A DNA stretch of 43,137 nucleotides from Clostridia bacterium. GTDB taxonomy: Bacteria; Bacillota; Clostridia; Oscillospirales; CAG-272. Location of the stretch: the NCBI GenBank assembly GCA_017452525.1, contig JAFTMG010000004.1, forward strand, positions 1 to 43,137, in the 5' to 3' direction. Of this stretch, positions 8,812 through 17,028 are shown in pieces; the stretch's first letter is position 1, and the number at the start of each line of letters is the position of its first letter. Made by a program: the position numbers and the translations under genes. The notes under the pieces are model-generated. The model had not been told where the DNA came from. It saw nothing but the letters and a program-made list of their open reading frames with translations, and made no database searches.

Positions 8812-8838
8812 ATATCCTCCACAGAAACGAGACATACT

Positions 8839-9909
8839 ATGAGTGAATTGCAACAAAAGCCCGAGCTACTCGGCATGTTTCCCGATGAGCTGAGAGATTA
8901 TATGCTCTCTCTGGGAGAACCGAAATACCGCGCCGCGCAGATGTTTCCTCAATTGCATCGCGGCATCTCGCCGCAGGATATGACCAGTCTCCCCAAGGCG
9001 ACCCGCGCGCGCATTGCCGAAACGGCGCAGTATCATCTGCCCGAGGTGCGCCGCAAGCTGGTATCCGCGCTGGACGGTACGGTGAAATATCTCTTTTCCC
9101 TCTCGGACGGAAACTGTGTGGAGAGCGTCATCATGCGCTATAAGCACGGGATCTCCATCTGCATCTCCAGTCAGGTGGGCTGCCGCATGGGCTGTAAATT
9201 CTGCGCCTCCACCATTGGCGGGCGGGTGCGGAATCTGACGGCAGGCGAGCTGATAGGTCAGATCATCGCCGCGCAGAACGATCTGGGCGAGCGGATCTCC
9301 AATATCGTCATGATGGGCATCGGCGAGCCGCTGGACAATTACGATAACGTGTTGCGCTTTCTCAAGCTGGTCGGACATGAGGAGGGCTTGAATATCGGCT
9401 ATCGCCATATCTCCCTCTCCACCTGCGGTCTGGCGGACGGCATCGACCGTCTTGCCGAGGAGGCTCTCCCCATCACCCTCTCCATCTCCCTCCACGCGGC
9501 GGACGATGAGACGCGGTCGCAGATCATGCCCGTTAACAACAAGTATCCCATCGAGCGTCTTCTGGACTCCTGCCGCCGCTATTTCCGCAAAACAGGGCGG
9601 CGGATCTCCTTCGAATACACCCTGATCGCCGGAAAAAACGATTCCCCTCAGGCGGCTGTCAAGCTTGCCGCTCTTCTTAACGGCAGTCTGCGCTCCCGAC
9701 AGGAGACCATGCCGATCCACGTCAATCTCATCCCCGTCAACCCCGTGGAGGAGACCGGCTTTGCCAAATCCTCACATCGCGCCGTCCTCACCTTTGCCGA
9801 GGTACTGGAAAAGCACGGCGTGAGAGCCACCGTCCGCCGCACCCTCGGGGCGGACATCAACGCCTCCTGCGGTCAGCTTCGCCGCGCGGAGGAGCAGCAG
9901 TCTGAGTAG
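8839..9909 (+). CDS. rlmN: Dual-specificity 23S rRNA/tRNA adenine-C2 methyltransferase
   Basis: A 356-residue radical-SAM enzyme that methylates A2503 of 23S rRNA and A37 of some tRNAs. The cluster-binding motif is C115-RMG-C119-KF-C122. The two mechanistic cysteines of the family are visible: C108, seven residues before the cluster (as C118 is in E. coli), and C344 in ADINASCGQL near the C-terminus. The GEPLDNYDNV and LSISLHA motifs are also intact. Length is typical. The start at 8839 lies 27 bases after rsmB. Confidence 0.96.
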   Translation: MSELQQKPELLGMFPDELRDYMLSLGEPKYRAAQMFPQLHRGISPQDMTSLPKATRARIAETAQYHLPEVRRKLVSALDGTVKYLFSLSDGNCVESVIMRYKHGISICISSQVGCRMGCKFCASTIGGRVRNLTAGELIGQIIAAQNDLGERISNIVMMGIGEPLDNYDNVLRFLKLVGHEEGLNIGYRHISLSTCGLADGIDRLAEEALPITLSISLHAADDETRSQIMPVNNKYPIERLLDSCRRYFRKTGRRISFEYTLIAGKNDSPQAAVKLAALLNGSLRSRQETMPIHVNLIPVNPVEETGFAKSSHRAVLTFAEVLEKHGVRATVRRTLGADINASCGQLRRAEEQQSE

Positions 9910-9917
9910 ATCGACCC

Positions 9918-9927
9918 AAGGAGGTGA
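9918..9927 (+). promoter_or_regulatory. Strong ribosome binding site that decides the prpC start
   Basis: AAGGAGGTGA matches the full anti-Shine-Dalgarno complement. Its own GTG (9924-9926) is in frame with prpC but cannot be the start if this segment pairs with 16S rRNA. The ATG at 9933 is properly spaced. Confidence 0.8.
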
Positions 9928-9932
9928 CAGAT

Positions 9933-10703
9933 ATGCCAACACACTTCGGGATCACCCGTACGGGGTCCTCTCATCCGATCAACGAGGATCGTTTTGGCAT
10001 CATTCCCCTCGGTGACGGCGTGTATCTCTATGCCGTCTGCGACGGTGTAGGCGGTGCCGCCGCGGGAGAGCGAGCATCCGCGCTGGCTCTTTCCTCCTTT
10101 TCCGACGCGCTGAAGGCGTCCCTCGGCGATCTTGACAGTGACCGTCTGTCCGCCCTCCCGCTGGCACAGATCAAGCACGCCATGCGCGCCGCCGCTGCGC
10201 AGGCAAGTAAGACCGTCTTTCTGCAGGCACAGCAGGACCCGCGCCTGAAGGGCATGGCGTCCACGCTGGTTGCCGCGCTGGTCACCGCCTCCCGCGCTTA
10301 CGTGCTGCACGTGGGCGACAGCCGACTGTACGCGATCTCCGCGCAGGGCGTGGAAAAAATGACTCGCGATCACTCCTATATCCAATATCTGATCGACGTG
10401 GGCAGGATCTCACCCGATCAGGAGAAGCATCTGAAGATCGACAACTACATCACCCAAGCCATTGGGGCATATTCCCATGTGGACGGTGATTTCTGCGCCA
10501 TGGAGCTTTCCTCCTACCCCGATCCTACATACCTGCTTCTTTGCTCCGACGGTCTCTATTCCGCCGTCCGCGAAGCCACCGCGCGGCACGTCCTGCTCGG
10601 TCACGGTTCCTTGGAGGACAAAGCGGAGGCGCTGATTTGTGCCGCCCTTCACGGCGGTAGCCGTGACGATATGACCGCCGTTCTGGTGGCGCTGAACGAT
10701 TGA
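9933..10703 (+). CDS. prpC: PP2C-type serine/threonine phosphatase, PrpC/Stp-like
   Basis: A 256-residue metal-dependent protein phosphatase. Metal-ligand motifs are present in order: INEDRF (D19), CDGVGG (D37), GMASTLV, HVGDSRLY, CSDGLY and SRDDMTAV at the C-terminus. PrpC-type enzymes dephosphorylate targets of the partner kinase PrkC, usually encoded next door. The start chosen is the ATG at 9933, because AAGGAGGTGA (9918-9927) is a perfect ribosome site that overlaps the alternative GTG at 9924. The next gene carries PASTA repeats but no kinase domain. Confidence 0.94.
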   Translation: MPTHFGITRTGSSHPINEDRFGIIPLGDGVYLYAVCDGVGGAAAGERASALALSSFSDALKASLGDLDSDRLSALPLAQIKHAMRAAAAQASKTVFLQAQQDPRLKGMASTLVAALVTASRAYVLHVGDSRLYAISAQGVEKMTRDHSYIQYLIDVGRISPDQEKHLKIDNYITQAIGAYSHVDGDFCAMELSSYPDPTYLLLCSDGLYSAVREATARHVLLGHGSLEDKAEALICAALHGGSRDDMTAVLVALND

Positions 10704-10731
10704 AGCAGGGAAACCCGGAAGGAGTACTCCC

Positions 10732-11814
10732 ATGAGGTCCCCAAGCCCCCTTTTTTCTCCCCTTTCCCGCCCCGATGCCTGCAGGCTCATTGACCTTGGT
10801 AGTGCCGAGCTGGAAAAGGCGTTGCGTCTGCCGCGGGAGCAGCAGCGCGAGGCGATGCGCCGGATAGGCAGAGCCATGCAAAGTAAATATACGACCGCGC
10901 CGAATGATCCGACCTGCCTTGCAGACATCATTCGGCGCGCGCTTTCGGATGAGGACTATGCCGTTACCGATATGCTTCTCGACCTGCACCGTGCCCGTAC
11001 AGAGGTGGAAACGGCGGTGGCGCGTCGGCGGCGGGAGGAGCGCATGCGAAAGGAAGAAAAGCGCCGAACGACCCCTCCCTTTTATGAACGGGCGCGCAAG
11101 CCGCTGACCATGACTCTCCTTTCCCTTCTTTCCCTCTCCCTCCTCTCCGGCACCGCCGTTGTTCTCCATTATCTCTATCCCAACGGCATGTTCCTGACCT
11201 CGGTGGAGGTCCCGCCGCTTGTGGGAAGCTCGCTGACCGAGAACACGGTGGATCCCCGCTATTTTTCGCTGGACGTCACTTATCAGTACCATGAGGACAG
11301 CGACGTGGGCACGATCCTGTCTCAATCGCCCCAAGCAGGCATGACCCGCCGCGTTGCCCCGCGGCGGCACCCTTGCACGCTTCACCTCACCGTCAGCTTG
11401 GGAACACCGCACGTGGAGATGGGAGACTACGTGGGCATGACCCGTTATCAGGCGATCACCGCCTGCCGCCGTCTGGGTCTCGTTCCCTCCATCAAAAAGG
11501 TGTCCGACTACCCTGCCGATAACGTGGCGAGGACCGAGCCCGAAGCGGGTACCGTTCTGACGCGGGGCGAAACGGTCACGCTCTACGTGGGCTCCTCCCG
11601 CCACGTCGCCCACGTGGCGGTGCCCAATCTCGTGGGCAACAGCGAGATCGGCGCGCTGACCATGCTCTCCTCGCTGGGTCTTTCCCGCGGCAAGATCACC
11701 TATATGACCTCCGAGGAGCCGCCCGGCACCGTGATCGCCCAGAGCGTACTCAGCGGAAATACGGTCAACAGCGGCACGCAGATCTCCCTTGTCGTCAGCA
11801 AGGGAAGCGGATGA
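10732..11814 (+). CDS. Membrane-anchored PASTA-repeat protein lacking a kinase domain
   Basis: A 360-residue protein in the position of the PrkC/Stk1 kinase gene. Residues 1-125 are predicted cytoplasmic and end in a basic stretch (ARRRREERMRKEEKRR). A single membrane segment lies at about 126-149. The outside part holds three PASTA-like repeats (about 158-228, 229-297, 298-360), the last beginning VPNLVGNSEIGALTML. PASTA repeats usually bind muropeptides or other cell wall ligands. No kinase GxGxxG, VAIK, HRD or DFG motif is visible. Residues 62-90 (CLADIIRRAL...DMLLDL) weakly resemble the last helix of a Hanks-type kinase, suggesting descent from a truncated PrkC; that is inference. AAGGAG (10719-10724) gives a well-placed start, so it is probably expressed. 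Confidence 0.85.
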   Translation: MRSPSPLFSPLSRPDACRLIDLGSAELEKALRLPREQQREAMRRIGRAMQSKYTTAPNDPTCLADIIRRALSDEDYAVTDMLLDLHRARTEVETAVARRRREERMRKEEKRRTTPPFYERARKPLTMTLLSLLSLSLLSGTAVVLHYLYPNGMFLTSVEVPPLVGSSLTENTVDPRYFSLDVTYQYHEDSDVGTILSQSPQAGMTRRVAPRRHPCTLHLTVSLGTPHVEMGDYVGMTRYQAITACRRLGLVPSIKKVSDYPADNVARTEPEAGTVLTRGETVTLYVGSSRHVAHVAVPNLVGNSEIGALTMLSSLGLSRGKITYMTSEEPPGTVIAQSVLSGNTVNSGTQISLVVSKGSG

Positions 11815-11829
11815 ACGATACAGATCAGA

Positions 11830-11873
11830 CCGACAGGCGCGGAATCCGCGCCTGTCGGTCCCCGTTTTGTTTG
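11830..11873 (+). terminator. Terminator ending the housekeeping operon
   Basis: A 13-base perfect stem (11830-11842 with 11846-11858) and a 3-base loop are followed by a T-rich run (CCCCGTTTTGTTTGT). It lies 15 bases after the PASTA gene stop. Confidence 0.85.
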
Positions 11874-11954
11874 TCATTTTTTCACATAAAGCACGCCAAT
11901 GAGGCAAAAACCCATGGACCATTTGCGGAAAATCATTTTTTCGCGCAAAACCAC

Positions 11955-11983
11955 TTGCAAAATGGCGGATCCTGTGTTATACT
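11955..11983 (+). promoter_or_regulatory. Promoter of the riboswitch-metK transcript
   Basis: TTGCAA (11955-11960), a 17-base spacer and TATACT (11978-11983) lie just before the SAM riboswitch. Confidence 0.65.
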
Positions 11984-12007
11984 GTTATTTGGTAAAGAAA
12001 ATCAAAT

Positions 12008-12133
12008 ATCGCTTATCAAGAGTGGTGGAGGGACCGGCCCTATGAAACCCGGCAACCTGTCCGTAGATCGGAAAAGGTGCCAATTCCTGAGAGATGAGAC
12101 TTGTGTGATTCCCTCGGAAACGAGGGCTTTTTT
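12008..12133 (+). ncRNA. SAM-I (S-box) riboswitch with terminator, controlling metK
   Basis: The leader contains the S-box core in order: CTTATCAAGAG, then GGTGGAGGGACCGGCCC, then ATGAAACCCGGCAACC, then GGTGCCAATTCC. The closing strand GATGAG (12093-12098) pairs with CTTATC (12012-12017) to form P1. A 6-base stem hairpin, CCCTCG-GAAA-CGAGGG (12111-12126), with a following run of T (12128-12133) is the expression-platform terminator. In this class SAM binding favours termination, so high SAM should shut off the SAM synthetase gene 65 bases downstream. Aptamer identity is clear; the antiterminator pairing was not worked out. Confidence 0.95.
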
Positions 12134-12198
12134 ATTCCCCAAGGTCGTGCCCGCAAGTGTCATTTCCCCCACCCGATAAGCCGAAAGGAACGGAACAT

Positions 12199-13383
<1,185 letters not shown>

Positions 13384-13399
13384 TTGAAAATCCATATAT

Positions 13400-13423
13400 C
13401 CCCCGCCACCGATCCGGCGGGGG
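13400..13423 (+). terminator. Probable terminator of metK
   Basis: An 8-base G+C stem (CCCCCGCC / GGCGGGGG) with an 8-base loop lies 17 bases after the metK stop. The following DNA is A/T rich but has no clean T-run, so it may be a weak terminator. Confidence 0.55.
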
Positions 13424-13448
13424 ACCGTATTATATTTTAGAAAATCGC

Positions 13449-13478
13449 TTGACAATGATATCCCATATGCGGTATAAT
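13449..13478 (+). promoter_or_regulatory. Strong promoter of the solute-binding lipoprotein gene
   Basis: Perfect TTGACA (13449-13454) and perfect TATAAT (13473-13478) are separated by 18 bases, 33 bases before the start codon. Confidence 0.8.
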
Positions 13479-13511
13479 AGGCTCAACGACAATATGATAG
13501 GAGGACTCTCC

Positions 13512-14987
13512 ATGAAACGAATTCTCGCGTTGCTGTGTGCCATTCTGATGCTTGCATCTGCCGTTGCCTGCGGAACGGCCGAGCCCGCTGATACTACCAC
13601 AGCAGCCACTACTGCGCCCGCCGAAGATGCTACCACAGCAGCCACCACCCCCGCTGAGACCGAACCTCCCAAAGCGTTCGATACCGTTGCCGAACAGAAT
13701 CTGGGCGGCGATTTCCAGATCCTCTATGCACAGGCTGACAACTGTTATGAGGATTTCCACGCCGAAACACTGAACGGCGATGTTAAGAATGACTTGATCT
13801 ATGAACGTAACCTGATGGTCGAGGAAAAGCTGGGAATCGATATCCAGATCTCTTGGATGGACTATAAAGATGTGGATTCAAAATGCATGCTTCAGGTACA
13901 ATCCGGCAGCGATGACTACGACCTCTTCGGCGGTCACCGTATTTCCCTCGCCCTCAGTTATCAAGGTATGCATTACAATCTGAAGGATATCTCCACCCTT
14001 GACCTGACGCAAGAGTGGTGGGACCAGGGCTATGTAGATGCCATCACCATCAACGATTCTCTTTACACCGTCATCGGTGACATCGGTGTTTCCACCCTTC
14101 TCTTCGTTTCGTCCCTCACCTTCAACAAGAAACTGATGGATGAAGCTAACATCGCCTACCCCTATGACCTTGTACGCGAGGGCAAGTGGACGATGGATGC
14201 GCTGTATAATATGACCGTGGACTACGGTGCCGACCTGAACGGTGACGGACAGGTCAAGCGCGAGGATGATCTTCTCTCCATCATCGGTTGGTCCTCCGAG
14301 TCCGGCTACAGTAACTTCTATTCCACCGGCTTTGCCTTCATTAATCGCGATGCTTCAGGCGATTACGCCATCAATTACGACGCCGAGCGTCTGAACTCCA
14401 TCCTCGAAAAGGTTGTTGCCCTCTGGACCACCGATTATGCCTATAATAACATGGGCAGTGGTACCGCAGAGCACGAAATTACTTACGGTATTTTCCCCGC
14501 AGGTCGCGCCCTCTTCTCCGATATCGTCCTCTCCAAGATCGGCACCTTCTATTCCGATATGGAAGATGATTACGGTATTCTCCCCCTGCCGAAATATGAT
14601 GAGAGCCAGGAAAGCTATAAATCTTACCTCGGCTTCACCATTCCGATCCTCTATCTCCCCAACAATGCCGCCGACGCTGAGCGCACCGGTACCATTATGG
14701 AAGCACTCTGCACCGCGTCTTACGACAATGTGACCCCGCAGATGTATGAGATCGTCACCAAGCTGAAGAATGCCCGCGACGAGGACTCCTCCGAAATGAT
14801 CGAGATCATCATCCGTAATAAATTCATTGATACCGCTCATTTCTTTGATGTGGAAGGATACGGCACTCTGCCTCGCAACGTCATCAACACCAAGAGCACC
14901 AACACCGCCTCTATGATCAAGGCATTTGAGCGTATTGCCGCCAAGGAATGGGATAAGATCATCGCCGGCTTTGATAAGCTGAGCTGA
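13512..14987 (+). CDS. Extracellular solute-binding lipoprotein, no permease nearby
   Basis: A 491-residue secreted lipoprotein. It has a signal peptide MKRILALLCAILMLASAVAC with the lipidated Cys at residue 20. A Thr/Ala/Pro-rich linker at about 21-55 follows, encoded by a 36-base imperfect repeat. The remainder resembles family 1 ABC solute-binding proteins, typical of oligosaccharide uptake in clostridia (SSLTFNKKLMDEANI; GKWTMDALYNMTVDYG; YGILPLPKYDE). The start at 13512 has AGGAGG seven bases upstream; longer in-frame extensions overlap the promoter and metK. No ABC permease or ATPase is encoded in the window, so it must work with distant components or as a free binding protein. The ligand cannot be told. 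Confidence 0.85.
   Translation: MKRILALLCAILMLASAVACGTAEPADTTTAATTAPAEDATTAATTPAETEPPKAFDTVAEQNLGGDFQILYAQADNCYEDFHAETLNGDVKNDLIYERNLMVEEKLGIDIQISWMDYKDVDSKCMLQVQSGSDDYDLFGGHRISLALSYQGMHYNLKDISTLDLTQEWWDQGYVDAITINDSLYTVIGDIGVSTLLFVSSLTFNKKLMDEANIAYPYDLVREGKWTMDALYNMTVDYGADLNGDGQVKREDDLLSIIGWSSESGYSNFYSTGFAFINRDASGDYAINYDAERLNSILEKVVALWTTDYAYNNMGSGTAEHEITYGIFPAGRALFSDIVLSKIGTFYSDMEDDYGILPLPKYDESQESYKSYLGFTIPILYLPNNAADAERTGTIMEALCTASYDNVTPQMYEIVTKLKNARDEDSSEMIEIIIRNKFIDTAHFFDVEGYGTLPRNVINTKSTNTASMIKAFERIAAKEWDKIIAGFDKLS
13594..13645 (+). repeat. Imperfect 36-base repeat in the lipoprotein linker
   Basis: The sequence CTACCACAGCAGCCAC occurs at 13594-13609 and again at 13630-13645, a period of 36 bases or 12 codons. 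It encodes the Thr/Ala-rich spacer after the lipid anchor and could vary in copy number. Confidence 0.6.
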
Positions 14988-14997
14988 CAAAACACAG

Positions 14998-15040
14998 AAA
15001 CAGGCTGTCTCACGGGTCGTGAGACAGCCTGTTTTATTTA
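14998..15040. terminator. Terminator between convergent lipoprotein genes
   Basis: A perfect 16-base stem (14998-15013 with 15019-15034) and a 5-base loop are followed by TTTTATTTATT. The stem is A-rich at one end and T-rich at the other, so it could end both the + strand lipoprotein gene and the - strand pseudogene. Confidence 0.88.
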
Positions 15041-15246
15041 TTCGCCGTAGAGTTCTTTCCAAATGTTGCTCCAATTGAGGCTTCGCTCGTAATAGGCGGC
15101 GTAGGGCTCGCGGTTGGGCGAGGGAGTGTCCTCATCGCCGATCCAGAGCAGGCCATTGTCTCAACGGGCCGCTCCTCCCCGCATCCCGCCAGCAGAAGCA
15201 TGGCAAGCGCGGCGAGGGCGATCGGCTTGCGTATGCGAAGCATCAT
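15038..15246 (-). pseudogene. Remnant of a lipoprotein gene with its middle deleted
   Basis: On the minus strand, a GGGAGGT ribosome site (complement of 15253-15259) precedes ATGATG at 15246. The start codes for a lipoprotein signal peptide ending MLLLAGCGEE. In a different frame the stretch ending at the TAA (15040-15038) reads as a natural protein end: DNGLLWIGDEDTPSPNREP, then YAAYYERSLNWSNIWKELYGE. From start to stop is 209 bases, not a multiple of three, so both ends of one gene were joined out of frame by a large internal deletion. The ends suit an extracellular solute-binding lipoprotein. It lies 77 bases after the GH20 gene and in the same direction, so it was probably its operon partner. 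Confidence 0.75.
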
Positions 15247-15323
15247 TGTGTCACCTCCCAAAGAGCGTGTGTCTGTATCCTTCACCCATCCAGTCGGATT
15301 TTTTCGGAAAAGGTTGCGGTGAA

Positions 15324-16943
15324 TTACAGAATTTTGTGTGTCAGACGGTTGGGTGTGACCATCTTTCCGTAGCAGGAGGTTGCACCGCCGGGGGTGACGC
15401 CCTTCAGCAGTTCAAAGGCCAACTCGGGGATCTCGTCGATCTTGCCGTTTGCGTAGTCGAGCAGACGGCGGCGGCAGGAGTCGGTGCGGCGGATGAGACC
15501 GCCGAGACGGATGTCTTGCACATCAAAGCCGGTGGGCTTATTTTCGATGTTCCACTGCTTCTCAAAGGCGAGGGCGAAGCGGTCGATGAGGCGAATGAGC
15601 TTGGCGTAATCCTCATTGGCGAGGCGGCGCAGAGTCTCCTTGTCTCCCGCCAGATAAGCCGCACGGGTGCGCAGGCCGAGGTCATACTTAATGGCGAGCA
15701 CATCGGCCAGCTTGGCAGCGCTGTCAAAGAGATAGCCCCACTTGCGGTATTTCTTGGCATAGCCGTGCCATTCCTCAGCAACCTTTGCGACCTTCTCCGC
15801 GCCATCGGGGAGAAGTCGAATATCATTGACGCCGTTGAAGTAGTCGTTGTAAAAGACCATCTTGGGGGCGGCGTCCTGCTTGGGAATATGATTCTTGAGC
15901 AGCTTGTTGAGGCCGTCGAGCGACATGAAGGCGTCAAATTCCGCGCCGAAGATGCGCTTGAAGCCGCGCTTGATCTTCTCCTCGTCCTCATTGCCGCGCA
16001 GGTGCTCTGCCAGATAATAGAGGGTGGGGATGGTGGCATAGCGGGAGCATTCCGCGCCGTCGTCACCCCACATGGTAAAGAAGATATTCTTGATGCCGTG
16101 CTTGCGGCAGGCGCTTACGGCATGGCGCATCGAGAGGATGGAGAAATCGTTGATGGGTAGGAATCCGCGCCATGTCCAGGCACCGCCCGCAAACCAGGTC
16201 TTGTCCGAGATCTGCTCGTGGTTGTAGAGCATATCATCGTAAACCTGCTCATTGTCCTGGTAGTAATCCCAGTAGACGGGGATAACATCCTCGGGGACGG
16301 CGTTCTTGACCTCCTCGGGCATCTGCTGACGAGGCTGATAGTATTTGTTGTTCTTGCTGATGCTGCGGAAGAACATATCCGACCAGATCATCGGCTGAAA
16401 ATCGTATTTGCGGACGATGTCGCACACCTTGGCGAGGTGGCGTTTCATGATGGAGACGGGGGATTCATAACCGTGCAGATTCATGAACTGACCGCGGCCG
16501 AGCGTCCACGCCTCATCCATGCCGATGTGAACGCGCTTGCTCGTGAAGCACTCGCGCACCGATCTGAGCAGGTGATCGATGAACTCATAGACGCGGGGAT
16601 CATCGACGAGCATGGCATCCTCATTGTCGACCGGCACCTGCTTCCACGGTACAAAGCCCTGCAGATGCGCCAGCGTCTGAATGCAGGGGATCAGCTCAAT
16701 GCCGTGCTCGGCGGCAAAAGCATCCAGCCCGCGCAGCTCCTCGCGGGTATATCTGCCGCGCATGTAGCCGAAATAGGGCTCGCCCTCTACCTCATAGGTG
16801 TCCTCGGTATAGAGCATGACGCAGTTGTAGCCCATTTTTTCCAGATAAATAAAATATGTTTTCAGCGCCTCGACGCTCATTACGGCATTGCGTGACATGT
16901 CCAGCATCACGCCAAGTGTTTCATAGGGATATTTTTTCATCAT
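15324..16943 (-). CDS. Glycoside hydrolase family 20 beta-N-acetylhexosaminidase, GH20C-like
   Basis: A 539-residue enzyme without a signal peptide, so probably cytoplasmic, removing terminal GlcNAc or GalNAc from imported oligosaccharides. The TIM barrel starts near the N-terminus (GVMLDMSRNAVMSVEALK; YFGYMRGRYTREEL; IPCIQTLAHLQGF). The catalytic Asp-Glu pair is D143-E144 in HIGMDEAW. The usual GH20 N-terminal domain is absent, as in streptococcal GH20C enzymes. The ribosome site AAGGAGG (complement of 16949-16955) fits the ATG at 16943 or the next one at 16940 (better spacing). It has its own strong promoter and faces the same way as the AraC gene upstream. Confidence 0.88.
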   Translation of the reverse strand: MMKKYPYETLGVMLDMSRNAVMSVEALKTYFIYLEKMGYNCVMLYTEDTYEVEGEPYFGYMRGRYTREELRGLDAFAAEHGIELIPCIQTLAHLQGFVPWKQVPVDNEDAMLVDDPRVYEFIDHLLRSVRECFTSKRVHIGMDEAWTLGRGQFMNLHGYESPVSIMKRHLAKVCDIVRKYDFQPMIWSDMFFRSISKNNKYYQPRQQMPEEVKNAVPEDVIPVYWDYYQDNEQVYDDMLYNHEQISDKTWFAGGAWTWRGFLPINDFSILSMRHAVSACRKHGIKNIFFTMWGDDGAECSRYATIPTLYYLAEHLRGNEDEEKIKRGFKRIFGAEFDAFMSLDGLNKLLKNHIPKQDAAPKMVFYNDYFNGVNDIRLLPDGAEKVAKVAEEWHGYAKKYRKWGYLFDSAAKLADVLAIKYDLGLRTRAAYLAGDKETLRRLANEDYAKLIRLIDRFALAFEKQWNIENKPTGFDVQDIRLGGLIRRTDSCRRRLLDYANGKIDEIPELAFELLKGVTPGGATSCYGKMVTPNRLTHKIL

Positions 16944-16975
16944 ACCATCCTCCTTACAGGGTGTTTGTTGGTTTC

Positions 16976-17004
16976 AGTATACAGGAAATCCCACTGTTTG
17001 TCAA
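16976..17004 (-). promoter_or_regulatory. Promoter of the GH20 gene
   Basis: On the minus strand, TTGACA (complement of 16999-17004), a 17-base spacer and TATACT (complement of 16976-16981) lie about 33 bases before the GH20 start. Confidence 0.75.
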
Positions 17005-17028
17005 CGGGGTGGGCAAATTTCAATCGCC

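Noticed and set aside
9924..9932. GTG start giving three extra residues on PrpC
   Set aside because: The GTG lies inside the perfect ribosome binding site; the ATG at 9933 is correctly spaced.
11811..12179. An open frame running through the terminator and riboswitch before metK
   Set aside because: It overlaps a clear terminator, promoter and SAM-I aptamer and has no protein-like features.
12157..12198. A 14-residue N-terminal extension of MetK
   Set aside because: It has no ribosome site and is not part of the conserved protein; the ATG at 12199 has AAAGGA upstream.
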